A stretch of 64,000 bases of DNA from JACMNW01 sp031406155 (GTDB lineage Bacteria > Pseudomonadota > Alphaproteobacteria > Rhodobacterales > Rhodobacteraceae), in the NCBI GenBank assembly GCA_031406155.1, contig JANOGW010000065.1, positions 19,118-83,117 on the forward strand, given 5' to 3'. Shown here one piece after another: positions 25,613-34,302 of this stretch (positions within the stretch are counted from its first letter, which is position 1; each line of letters begins with the position of its first letter). Under the pieces are notes generated by a model. That model worked only from the letters and a program-made list of their open reading frames with translations. It had not been told where the DNA came from and did no database searches. The translations under genes and the position numbers were made by a program.

Positions 25613-26127
25613 ACGTCAATCTTATTGCAGTGCCGCAGAATAGACCAGACAGCGACCCCGAATTTACCGCCCCCGCGCCGACCATTCCGAATACGCCCGA
25701 TCCCGAAATCCGCATCGGCGGGCATATCCAGCGCTGCAATGAACTCGATGCTATTCCCATCAGGATCCTTGAAATAAATTGAGACTGATGGCATCCAGCC
25801 AATCACAACCGGCTCGTCCACCTGCTCGCCGTTAAACCCCAACGGCGTCACATCCAAAGCACGCAGCCGGTCCACCGCCGCAATCACATCGTCCAATCCC
25901 ATCCGAAACGCAAAATGCTGCACCATCCTCAATGGCCCAGACCCGGTGCCCCATAGTCCAAGCATCCCCGTGGTTTTGTCTCCCACCCAAAACAACGCCA
26001 CATTGCGCGCCGTCATTTCGCGCGCCAACGTCAGACCAATAACATCCCGGTAAAACGCAACAGACCGCGCCAAATCAAACACCGGAAGGTGGGTTTCATA
26101 AACCGCCAGAATACCAAAATCCGCCAT
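25519..26127 (-). CDS. Glyoxalase/VOC-family protein with an anomalous C-terminal tail
   Basis: The first ~150 residues are a normal vicinal-oxygen-chelate protein: THLPVFDLARSVAFYRDVIGL, VALFWVGDKTTGMLGLWG, HFAFRM, and VSIYFKDPDGNSIEF, supplying the usual His/Glu metal residues. Family members of this type end soon after DADFG. Here the frame runs on for about 50 Cys/Arg/Pro-rich residues, 94 bases into the helicase gene in another frame. I infer a frameshift or lost stop near 25680. Start: the ATG at 26125-26127 places the first strand correctly; the upstream open frame is not VOC-like. Substrate unknown. Confidence 0.82.
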   Translation of the reverse strand: MADFGILAVYETHLPVFDLARSVAFYRDVIGLTLAREMTARNVALFWVGDKTTGMLGLWGTGSGPLRMVQHFAFRMGLDDVIAAVDRLRALDVTPLGFNGEQVDEPVVIGWMPSVSIYFKDPDGNSIEFIAALDMPADADFGIGRIRNGRRGGGKFGVAVWSILRHCNKIDVCSPPHLLFPTIRPKPGTGFQTSCAVWALIC

Positions 26128-26182
26128 CGGGTTTTCCTGTCGCCCGCGCCCACAGATCGCTGGGCTGGCCCAAGAATGAACC

Positions 26183-26350
26183 TTAGTCCGGCACGATACC
26201 ACCCGGCACCGCATCAGCTTCAAGCACAGCAATCTCGGCCACGGCAACTTCCAGCGTTTGCTGTGCAGCGAGCGCAATACCGGGCAGATTATTCGCCTTG
26301 GCGTAGGCCTGAAGATCCGTCAAGACGTCAAGTATCCAAGCGTGCCGCAT
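26183..26350 (-). CDS. Conserved 55-residue protein
   Basis: A short helical protein, starting MRHAWILDVLTDLQAYAKAN and continuing with NLPGIALAAQQTLEVAVAEIA. Similar 50-60 residue proteins (start RHEWL-like, then a D-L-x-x-Y/FA-x-x-N-G-L pattern) are common in Rhodobacterales, from memory. A GGAGACAG ribosome-binding site lies directly upstream. The function is unknown. It lies 55 bases upstream of the glyoxalase gene on the same strand and could be co-transcribed with it. Confidence 0.65.
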   Translation of the reverse strand: MRHAWILDVLTDLQAYAKANNLPGIALAAQQTLEVAVAEIAVLEADAVPGGIVPD

Positions 26351-26508
26351 TCTGTCTCCAACCCGGGGTTCCGGGGTTGACCGACACGAGGATCGATCAA
26401 CCTTAGGGAGACAATATTTACAATTGGGTCAATCAAAGGTTTATCGACCCAGCGCTGCCTCTGCAAAAATCCGCTGCATTTTAGGCATTCTCAAGGATCG
26501 CGCGCCAC

Positions 26509-27801
26509 CTATCGCGCCCGACTTGCCTCCAGCGTGTCTTCGAACGTGCGCAGACCGGTGCGCGGGGCTTGCACCAGCACCGCCATGTTGCCCGGCTTGT
26601 GTTTGTTGTGGCGCATCAGCATATGTGCGGCCGGAATTTCGGCCCAGGGAAACACCTCCGACATGCACGGGTCAAGGCGCCGTTCGACCATCAGCTTGTT
26701 CGCCGCCGCCGCCTGTTTCAGATGCGCAAAATGGCTGCCTTGCAGGCGCTTCTGATGCATCCACATGTAACGGACATCAAAGGTGCAGTTGAACCCCGAG
26801 GTGCCAGCACAGATCACCACCATGCCGCCCTTCTTGCACACCAGAGACGACACCGGAAAGGTCGCTTCGCCGGGATGTTCGAACACCAGATCGACGTTCA
26901 CGCCCTTGCCGGTGATATCCCAGATCGCCTTGCCGAATTTGCGGGCTTCGGTGAACCATGTGGCATATTCCGGGCTGCCAACCGTCGGCAACTGACCCCA
27001 ACAGCTAAAATCCTTGCGGTTGATGACGCCTTTCGCCCCCAGCCCCATCACGAACTCGCGCTTGTCCTCTTCGGAAATCACGCCGATGGCGTTGGCCCCG
27101 GCAGTATTCACCAACTGGATCGCATATGACCCGAGACCCCCCGATGCCCCCCAAACCAGCACGTTCTGCCCCGGCTTCAGATCATGCGGTTCATGCCCGA
27201 ACAGCATCCGGTACGCAGTTGCGAGCGTCAGCGTATAGCAGGCACTTTCCTCCCATGTCAGGTGCTTTGGGCGCGGCATCAGTTGCTGCGCCTGTGCGCG
27301 GGTGAACTGCGCAAAGCTGCCGTCCGGCGTCTCATAGCCCCAGATGCGCTGGCTGGGCGAAAACATCGGATCGCCGCCGTTGCATTCTTCGTCATCGCCG
27401 TCATCCTGATTGCAATGGATCACAACCTCGTCGCCCACTTTCCAGCGTTTCACCTTGTCGCCCACCGCCCAGACGATACCCGACGCATCCGATCCGGCAA
27501 TGTGATAGGGTTGCTTGTGGCCGTCAAACGGGCTGATAGGTTGGCCGAGTGACGCCCAGACGCCGTTGTAATTGACGCCCGCCGCCATCACCAGCACCAG
27601 CACCTCGTTGCTGTCGATGGCCCAGGTATCGACAACCTCGACCTGCATTGCGGTGTCAGGCTCGCCGTGTCGCTCGCGCCGGATCGTCCAGGCATGCATC
27701 TGTGCGGGCACATGGCCGAGGGGCGGCATTTCGCCCAGCGCGTAGAGATCTTTTTGTGGCGCATCATAGATCGGTGCGGCGTTGTGAGTATCCAGAGCCA
27801 T
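26509..27801 (-). CDS. ccrA: Crotonyl-CoA carboxylase/reductase
   Basis: A 430-residue medium-chain dehydrogenase/reductase that converts crotonyl-CoA, CO2 and NADPH into ethylmalonyl-CoA, the key step of the ethylmalonyl-CoA pathway. Diagnostic stretches include GVNYNGVWASLGQPISPFDGHK, HIAGSDASGIVW, CNQDDGDDEECNGGDPMFSPSQRIWGYE (abridged here), LVWGASGGLGSYAIQL and MWMHQKRLQGSHFAHL. It is of the usual length with the start at MALDTHNAAP. Its pathway partner, ethylmalonyl-CoA mutase, is 2.5 kb away on the other strand. Confidence 0.96.
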   Translation of the reverse strand: MALDTHNAAPIYDAPQKDLYALGEMPPLGHVPAQMHAWTIRRERHGEPDTAMQVEVVDTWAIDSNEVLVLVMAAGVNYNGVWASLGQPISPFDGHKQPYHIAGSDASGIVWAVGDKVKRWKVGDEVVIHCNQDDGDDEECNGGDPMFSPSQRIWGYETPDGSFAQFTRAQAQQLMPRPKHLTWEESACYTLTLATAYRMLFGHEPHDLKPGQNVLVWGASGGLGSYAIQLVNTAGANAIGVISEEDKREFVMGLGAKGVINRKDFSCWGQLPTVGSPEYATWFTEARKFGKAIWDITGKGVNVDLVFEHPGEATFPVSSLVCKKGGMVVICAGTSGFNCTFDVRYMWMHQKRLQGSHFAHLKQAAAANKLMVERRLDPCMSEVFPWAEIPAAHMLMRHNKHKPGNMAVLVQAPRTGLRTFEDTLEASRAR

Positions 27802-27912
27802 CGGGGCCTCCCTGATCCAAACCATTGCCGCAACGCAGAATCGGGGCGGCTTTTTCTCTGAATATTAGCCAAGTTGAAACATTGCAACCAATAACTACCC
27901 CGTTTTGTAATA

Positions 27913-29298
27913 TTATGTCTGCCGCGTCGCAGCAATTGCTAACCCCAAAACCTGCTGAACAGAGGCCGCATAAAACTCCAGCAGCGCGCGTCCGTTTGCC
28001 GAGGCTTGTAATCCGCCCGTTTCCTCGGTGACAATCCCACGTGCGATCAGCGGTGCCAACCCTTCGCTTAACGTCGTCTCCAGCCCCTGCGGCGGCAGTT
28101 TCAGCACGGCACCCACGTTCGACAACCGCTGCGACAAATCTGCGATGCAGGCCAGCAAATGCGCCCGGTCCGCCACGCCGTCCAGAAGGGCCGCCGCGAC
28201 CAGCGGTACTGGCAGGATTGGCACAACTTTTGTGATCTCTGCCATCAGACAGGTACCCAGCGCCTCGGTCGTGGCATCCGGCGTCGCCAGCATGAACGCC
28301 CGCAACGAAACCGGCGGGCCGAACCCGGCGGTGGCCGTTCCAAACCCGCCAAACCGCCCCCGCATCATCCGCCAAAACATCCGTGCGGTGAACAGCGCAA
28401 TCGTCCAGGGGTTCGCGCGAAACCGCCGCGTCCCCTCGCCCCGGGCCTCGGTCAGCAGGCGATCTTCCAGCACCCGGTCATAGGCCAGGCCGACCGGCAC
28501 GAAGATCACATCGCGGTCGGCACGCGGATCAAACCCGCTGAAAATGTAGCTCAACAGCCCCATCCGCGCCTGCCCGACCCGACCGTCCAGACTTAGCCCC
28601 CCCTCGGGGAACATCGCCTGAGTGGTGCCATCATCGGTGGCGATCTGCACATAGCGCGCCAGAACCCGGCGATAGAGCGTGTTCCGGCTGCCACGACGGA
28701 TGAAATACGCCCCCATCGCGCGGATCAACCGGCTGAGCGGCCACACCCGAGCCCATTCCCCAACCGCGTAAGAAATCGCAGACCGATTGGCGACCAGCCA
28801 GGTGATCAGCACATAATCCATGTTGCTGCGGTGGTTCATCACAAAGATGACCGTCGCCTTTGGTTGAATGCTGGCCAGTGCCGCATCAACCTTGCCGATC
28901 CTCACCCGGTACAGACCCCTGCTCAACTTGCGCGCCGCACGGATCGCAACGCCGAAATAAAGCGACGCCGAAAACCCCGGCACAATTTCACGCGCATAGC
29001 GTCGGGCTTCTTCGAACGCGACCGACCCCGGCACGCCCGTCTCTGCAGCGTGATCGGTCACCGCCTCCAGCACGCGCGGGTCATACATCAGCCGCACGAT
29101 CATGTCCTGCCGCCGTGCCAAACGGAACGGCTCGATCGGCCGGTCCAGCCGCGTGTTGATCCGCGCCACCGCCCGTTCGGCCCATTTTCGGAAAAACCAG
29201 CGCACCGATGGAAACAGGAAATGCGATGCAAAGGTGACGCCAGCAAAGCCAAGCACCAGAACCATTAGCCAAAGAGGAACCGCAATGGGCTGGAACAT
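27913..29298 (-). CDS. PlsB-like glycerol-3-phosphate/1-acylglycerol-3-phosphate acyltransferase
   Basis: A 461-residue membrane-bound acyltransferase. An N-terminal membrane segment (8-30) precedes the acyltransferase motifs: VMNHRSNMDYVL (block I, H-x4-D), GAYFIRRGSR (block II), MFPEGGLS (block III) and FVPVGLAYDRV (block IV). The spacing and C-terminal extension are PlsB-like, so a role in phospholipid synthesis is likely. It lies 111 bases upstream of ccrA in the same direction, a pairing I recall from other Rhodobacterales. Confidence 0.88.
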   Translation of the reverse strand: MFQPIAVPLWLMVLVLGFAGVTFASHFLFPSVRWFFRKWAERAVARINTRLDRPIEPFRLARRQDMIVRLMYDPRVLEAVTDHAAETGVPGSVAFEEARRYAREIVPGFSASLYFGVAIRAARKLSRGLYRVRIGKVDAALASIQPKATVIFVMNHRSNMDYVLITWLVANRSAISYAVGEWARVWPLSRLIRAMGAYFIRRGSRNTLYRRVLARYVQIATDDGTTQAMFPEGGLSLDGRVGQARMGLLSYIFSGFDPRADRDVIFVPVGLAYDRVLEDRLLTEARGEGTRRFRANPWTIALFTARMFWRMMRGRFGGFGTATAGFGPPVSLRAFMLATPDATTEALGTCLMAEITKVVPILPVPLVAAALLDGVADRAHLLACIADLSQRLSNVGAVLKLPPQGLETTLSEGLAPLIARGIVTEETGGLQASANGRALLEFYAASVQQVLGLAIAATRQT

Positions 29299-29575
29299 CC
29301 CGCAACTCTGGCAGCAAATGCCGATCCGGTAAATCCCGCCAATAGCTTGTCATGAAACAAGCCGGCGCAGGCTTCCTGCAGGCTTAGGGCGGATGCGACC
29401 CCTGATCCGGACTGCAGTCGGCCCGCGCGATTGCCATATCAGGCAAAGACCAAACAATGCCTTCGTTTGACCGTCAATAATCGTTTCAACTATCGGTAGA
29501 ATTTGGTAACCTGAGCACTCGCTACTATGGGCAATTTCGTGACTTCGTTTCCGTTCAATCGCTATTGGAGGCAAC
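29299..29575. promoter_or_regulatory. Divergent intergenic region between acyltransferase and VPLPA-CTERM genes
   Basis: 277 bases with no open frame of note. It must contain the promoters of both divergent genes; I could not fix a convincing -35/-10 pair. A ribosome-binding site GGAGG lies about five bases before the ATG at 29576. Confidence 0.3.
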
Positions 29576-30208
29576 ATGCTGAAATCCGTGATCGCCGGTC
29601 TTGCGCTTTGCCTGACCAGCACAATCGGCTCCGCCGCCACCGTAACCTTGGATTTTGACGGCCTGCGCGGCAACATCACCGGGTTGGATCTTGGCGGGGT
29701 GTCCATCACAGCAGGCACCAACGATGTGTCGATCGGATTTAGCGGTACAGGTTCTTTTGCGCTGATCAATCAGAATTCGTTCTACGGTATTGGCAGCCCG
29801 GACAATCTTTTCCGCGCTGATTTCAGCGTTGCCGGCGTTTCGTCCGTTTCCATCGGCATGGGCGATGGCAGGTACTTCGATCCAGTAGAAGATAACGATG
29901 AGCTGATCCTCGAAGCCTATGATCGTAACGATGTTCTGCTTGCCAGAACTTTTGCCTCGATCCTCAGCTTTTTCGAGATCTATCTGCCGTTGCAGGTTGC
30001 CGCGCCCAATATCAGCTACGTCCGTTTTGGTGGCATCGATGAGAACGGTTTGAACACCATTTACGCCGACAATCTGTCCTTCACCTATGAGCCGCCGATT
30101 GCACCTGTGCCACTTCCCGCCACTGGAGTGCTGCTGATCGCGGCGCTTGGCCTGCTGGCTGCCGCGCGGCGATATTGGCCCGGCACAAGGCGCAGAGTCC
30201 GCGCCTAG
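29576..30208 (+). CDS. VPLPA-CTERM sorting-domain protein
   Basis: A 210-residue exported protein. A signal peptide (1-20, ending GSA-A) is followed by a beta-rich domain (TVTLDFDGLRGNITGLDLGGVSI pattern, DRNDVLLARTF). The C-terminus has the tripartite sorting signal: the motif VPLPATG near residue 177, a hydrophobic helix (VLLIAALGLLAAA) and an Arg-rich end (RRYWPGTRRRVRA). Such PEP-CTERM variants are processed by an exosortase and are linked to exopolysaccharide export. No exosortase gene is in the window. The middle domain is unrecognised. Confidence 0.88.
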   Translation: MLKSVIAGLALCLTSTIGSAATVTLDFDGLRGNITGLDLGGVSITAGTNDVSIGFSGTGSFALINQNSFYGIGSPDNLFRADFSVAGVSSVSIGMGDGRYFDPVEDNDELILEAYDRNDVLLARTFASILSFFEIYLPLQVAAPNISYVRFGGIDENGLNTIYADNLSFTYEPPIAPVPLPATGVLLIAALGLLAAARRYWPGTRRRVRA

Positions 30209-30302
30209 ACATGCTGCATCGCAGCGTTTGACTTCGTCATAAAATTGCGCGTATCCTCGGGTAACCGCAACAATATTGCGATCCAGACAAACGAGGCTGC
30301 CG

Positions 30303-32273
30303 ATGTCCGCGAACGATACCCCCAAAGATGCGCCATGGCTGTTTCGCACCTATGCCGGTCATTCCACCGCCACCGCGTCAAACGCGCTATACCGGGCCAA
30401 CCTTGCCAAGGGGCAGACCGGACTTTCGGTTGCCTTCGATCTACCGACCCAGACCGGCTATGACTGCGACCACGACCTTGCGCGCGGCGAGGTTGGCAAG
30501 GTTGGTGTGCCCATCTCGCATTTGGGCGACATGCGTGCGCTATTTGCCGATATCCCGCTGACCCGGATGAACACCTCTATGACCATCAATGCCACGGCCC
30601 CTTGGCTGCTGGCGCTGTATATCGCCGTGGCCGAGGAACAGGGGGCAGACATCAAGGCCCTGCAAGGCACCGTGCAGAACGACATCATCAAGGAATATCT
30701 GTCGCGCGGCACTTACATCTGCCCGCCGAAACCCAGCCTCAGGATGATCACCGACGTCGCCGCCTACACGCAGGAACATCTGCCGAAATGGAACCCTATG
30801 AACATTTGTTCATATCACTTGCAAGAGGCCGGTGCGGCGCCGGAACAGGAGCTTGCCTTCGCGTTGGCCACCGCCTGCGCCGTGCTGGATGATCTGCGCG
30901 CCAAGGTTTCCCCCGCCGAATTCCCAAATATGGTTGGTCGCATTTCCTTCTTCGTCAACGCCGGCATCCGCTTTGTCACCGAGTTGTGCAAAATGCGCGC
31001 CTTCGTCGATCTGTGGGATGAAATCTGCGAACACCGCTACGGCGTGACAGACCCGAAATACCGGCGCTTCCGTTACGGCGTTCAGGTGAACTCGCTTGGC
31101 CTCACCGAACAGCAGCCCGAAAACAACGTCTACCGCATTCTGATCGAAATGTTAGCGGTGACCCTGTCCAAAAACGCCCGCGCCCGTGCCGTGCAGCTTC
31201 CGGCGTGGAACGAGGCTTTGGGCCTGCCCCGGCCATGGGATCAGCAATGGTCCCTGCGTATGCAACAGATCCTAGCATATGAAACCGATCTGCTGGAATA
31301 TGACGATCTGTTCGATGGCAACCCCGTCATCGACCGAAAAGTTGCCGCCCTGAAAGACGGCGCGCGTCAGGAACTCGCCCAGATTGACGCCATGGGCGGT
31401 GCTGTCGCCGCCATCGACTACATGAAATCCCGCCTCGTCGAAGCGAATGCCGACCGCATCGCAAAAATAGAGTCCGGCGAAACCACTGTCGTCGGCGTTA
31501 ACCGCTGGATCGAAACCACACCCTCCCCGCTCACCGCAGGCGACGGCTCCGTTATGGCGTCCGACCCGGAAGCCGAGGCAGACCAGATCGCCCGCCTGAC
31601 CGCGTGGAAAGGGGCCCGCGACGATGCGGCCATCAAGGCCGCACTCGTCACGCTGCGCAGTGCCGCGCAGAGTGGCGCCAACATCATGCCAGCCTCGATT
31701 GCTTGCGCCCGCGCAGGTGTCACCACCGGCGAATGGGGCGCAGTTATCCGTGCCGCTTTCGGCGAATACCGCGCGCCGACCGGTGTCAGCCGCGCGCCCT
31801 CCAACCGCACCGAAGGCCTGCAACCCATCCGCGACGCCGTGCAAGAAGTCTCCGCCAAACTCGGGCGGCCTCTGAAATTCCTGATGGGCAAACCCGGTCT
31901 TGACGGCCATTCCAACGGTGCCGAACAAATCGCCGCCCGGGCCCGTGACTGCGGCATGGATATCCACTACGACGGCATCCGCCTGACCCCCGCCGAGATC
32001 GTCGCCGCCGCGATAGAAGCAAGCCCCCATGTCGTCGGCCTGTCGATCCTGTCGGGTAGCCACCTCCCCCTGATCGCCGAAGTCATGGCCGGCTTGCGCA
32101 CGGCAGGTCTATCCCACATCCCCCTTATCGTCGGCGGCATCATCCCAGAAGATGATGCTGCCGCCCTGCGCCGGGCCGGTGTGGCAGCAGTCTACACGCC
32201 GAAGGATTTCGAGCTGAACAAGATCATGATGGATATCGTGGGTCTGGTGGAACCGGGTGCTGCCGCTGCCTGA
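30303..32273 (+). CDS. ecm: (2R)-ethylmalonyl-CoA mutase
   Basis: A 656-residue adenosylcobalamin-dependent mutase that rearranges ethylmalonyl-CoA to methylsuccinyl-CoA, following crotonyl-CoA carboxylase/reductase. The mutase barrel occupies about residues 1-510 (LFRTYAGHSTATASNALYR, GLSVAFDLPTQTGYD, MNTSMTINATAPW, MNICSYHLQEAGA). The cobalamin domain is C-terminal, with the DxHxxG base-off motif in GLDGHSNGAEQ, then LSILSGSH and VGGIIP. The start MSANDTPK matches the usual N-terminus; the ATG nine codons upstream is not needed. Confidence 0.95.
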   Translation: MSANDTPKDAPWLFRTYAGHSTATASNALYRANLAKGQTGLSVAFDLPTQTGYDCDHDLARGEVGKVGVPISHLGDMRALFADIPLTRMNTSMTINATAPWLLALYIAVAEEQGADIKALQGTVQNDIIKEYLSRGTYICPPKPSLRMITDVAAYTQEHLPKWNPMNICSYHLQEAGAAPEQELAFALATACAVLDDLRAKVSPAEFPNMVGRISFFVNAGIRFVTELCKMRAFVDLWDEICEHRYGVTDPKYRRFRYGVQVNSLGLTEQQPENNVYRILIEMLAVTLSKNARARAVQLPAWNEALGLPRPWDQQWSLRMQQILAYETDLLEYDDLFDGNPVIDRKVAALKDGARQELAQIDAMGGAVAAIDYMKSRLVEANADRIAKIESGETTVVGVNRWIETTPSPLTAGDGSVMASDPEAEADQIARLTAWKGARDDAAIKAALVTLRSAAQSGANIMPASIACARAGVTTGEWGAVIRAAFGEYRAPTGVSRAPSNRTEGLQPIRDAVQEVSAKLGRPLKFLMGKPGLDGHSNGAEQIAARARDCGMDIHYDGIRLTPAEIVAAAIEASPHVVGLSILSGSHLPLIAEVMAGLRTAGLSHIPLIVGGIIPEDDAAALRRAGVAAVYTPKDFELNKIMMDIVGLVEPGAAAA

Positions 32274-32474
32274 GACTACCGTCTTCCTTTTCGAAAAACG
32301 CTCATCTCGCAGCTTGATGGTTCTGCGCAGTCCGGATGCCTGATTAACCTCTGGAAACTGCGATAATCGTGTGCACAACATGTGTGCTAGGGGGGACAGC
32401 AGGCATCCCCTGAAAAATCAACAATCACAGCGGGTGAACCCTGTTTTCCAGCTAATTCCGAAAAAGGGCCAAAT

Positions 32475-33179
32475 ATGACATTCCACATCGGCGCAAAACC
32501 GGGCGACATCGCCGAAACCGTCCTGCTGCCCGGTGATCCGTACCGGGCCCGTTGGGCGGCGCAGACCTACCTGGAAAACCCGGTTCTGGTGAACGAAGTG
32601 CGTGGCATGTTGGGCTATACCGGCACTTGGAAAGGCCACCGGGTTACCATCCACGGCTCCGGTATGGGGATGCCGTCGCTGTCGATCTATGCCAATGAGC
32701 TGATGAAAGACTACGGCGCGCGAACCCTGATCCGTATCGGATCGGCAGGTGCGTTGCAGCCCCATGTCAAATTGCGCGACGTGGTCATTGCGCAGACCGC
32801 ATCGACCAACGGCAGCCCGTCCCGGTCGATATTCCGCGAACTCAACTTCGCACCCTGCGCCGATTTTGGCCTGTTATCCGCGGCTTACATAGCGGCCCAA
32901 TCCATTGGTGTGCCGGTGCACGTCGGCGGCATCTACTCGTCCGACACCTTCTATGACGAGCGCCAGGATCTGTCGGATCAACTCCAGCGCCATGGCACTC
33001 TCTGTGTGGAAATGGAGGCGGCCGAACTATACACCCTTGCCGCCCGCTACGGCCGCCGCGCACTGGCCGTCCTGACCATATCCGATCATATCCTGACGCA
33101 GGAAGCTCTGCCCGCCGATCAGCGCGAGCGCAGCTTTGGTGCCATGGTCGAGGTCGCCCTGCACGCCGCCTTCGCCTGA
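32475..33179 (+). CDS. deoD: Purine-nucleoside phosphorylase (DeoD type)
   Basis: A 234-residue hexameric-type phosphorylase that cleaves purine nucleosides to base and (deoxy)ribose-1-phosphate. Features: MTFHIGAKPGDIAETVLLPGDPYRA at the N-terminus, HGSGMGMPSLSIYANEL, IRIGSAGAL, VEMEAAELYTLA and the catalytic Asp in ISDHILT. Length is standard. The 201-base gap from ecm shows no clear signal. Not obviously linked to its neighbours. Confidence 0.95.
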   Translation: MTFHIGAKPGDIAETVLLPGDPYRARWAAQTYLENPVLVNEVRGMLGYTGTWKGHRVTIHGSGMGMPSLSIYANELMKDYGARTLIRIGSAGALQPHVKLRDVVIAQTASTNGSPSRSIFRELNFAPCADFGLLSAAYIAAQSIGVPVHVGGIYSSDTFYDERQDLSDQLQRHGTLCVEMEAAELYTLAARYGRRALAVLTISDHILTQEALPADQRERSFGAMVEVALHAAFA

Positions 33180-33318
33180 AACCGCTCTGCACCCCTTGCG
33201 CGTCCTTGTCGCGCCAGCGCAGACGCTCGCACAGGGCGGATAGGCGATCCGCCAAGCTTCCCCTTGACCCTTCCGATTCGCAGGCGTCTAGTGCCGCCCC
33301 CACGAACAGGAGACGGCA

Positions 33319-34302
33319 ATGAAACAACGCGAACTCGGCCGCGGCGGCCCCATCGTATCGGCCGTCGGCTTGGGCTGTCTCAGCTTCGGCGGCATCTTCG
33401 GCGACACCACAGACGAGGCCAGCCTGCGCTGTCTCGATGCGGCATGGGACGCCGGCATCACCCTTTATGATACTGCCAATATCTACGGCATGGGCAGGTC
33501 GGAAACTGTTCTTGGCCAATGGCTTACCACACGCCGACACGCAGCGGTGGTTGCCACAAAGGCCGGCATTGTCGGCGGCCCGAACCGTCGCATCGACAAT
33601 TCCGCTGCCTACCTGCGCCGCGAACTCGAAGGGTCGCTGCGCCGATTGGGCACCGATCACGTCGCCCTTTTCTACATCCACCGCCACGACCAGAAAACCC
33701 CGATCGAAGAGGTCGCCGGCACCTTGTCCCGCTTTGTCGAAGAGGGCAAGATTGATGGCTACGGCATGTCGGAAATCGCCCCGGGCACCCTTCGCCGCGC
33801 CGATGCGATCTACCCCTGCCGCGCTGTACAAAATGAGTATTCGCTCTGGACGCGCCAGCCCGATCTGGGCCTGATTCAGACCTGCGCGGAGCTTGGCACC
33901 GCCTTCGTGCCGTTTTCGCCCCTTGCACGCGGCGCGTTTGGCAGGGAAATCGTTGATCCTAACACCCTGCCCAAAACTGAATTCCGTCGCCAAATTCCAC
34001 GTTTTCAAGGGATTGACTGGCCGTTGAACAAAACGAAAATCGAGGATTTTCGGGACTACGCCGCAGATCGCGGCATCGCGCCGCCGGCCCTCGCCTTGGC
34101 TTGGGTATTGGATCAGGGCCCGCATTTGCTGCCCATTCCCGGTACCAGAACGGCAGATCATCTGGCCGATTGGGCGGGTGCATCCGATGTCATGCTGACG
34201 CCCGAAGACCGTGCACAGATTGCCCGCATCCTGCCGGTCGGCTGGGCCTATGGTGATCGCTACAACGACGATCAAGCGGGCACGGTGGAGCGGTACTGTT
34301 AA
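33319..34302 (+). CDS. Aldo/keto reductase family protein
   Basis: A 327-residue NADPH-dependent TIM-barrel reductase. The catalytic tetrad can be placed in DTANIYGMGRSETVLG (Asp and Tyr), VVATKAG (Lys) and ALFYIHRHD (His). EYSLWTRQP and PIPGTRTADHL are the late-barrel landmarks. An AGGAGACGGCA ribosome-binding site precedes the ATG. It resembles the YajO/auxin-induced-protein branch. It overlaps the convergent DUF1989 gene by four bases. Confidence 0.92.
   Translation: MKQRELGRGGPIVSAVGLGCLSFGGIFGDTTDEASLRCLDAAWDAGITLYDTANIYGMGRSETVLGQWLTTRRHAAVVATKAGIVGGPNRRIDNSAAYLRRELEGSLRRLGTDHVALFYIHRHDQKTPIEEVAGTLSRFVEEGKIDGYGMSEIAPGTLRRADAIYPCRAVQNEYSLWTRQPDLGLIQTCAELGTAFVPFSPLARGAFGREIVDPNTLPKTEFRRQIPRFQGIDWPLNKTKIEDFRDYAADRGIAPPALALAWVLDQGPHLLPIPGTRTADHLADWAGASDVMLTPEDRAQIARILPVGWAYGDRYNDDQAGTVERYC

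Noticed and set aside
32842..34275. A 477-codon open frame on the minus strand
   Set aside because: Antisense to deoD and the aldo/keto reductase; it has no recognisable motif and is explained by GC-rich third positions.
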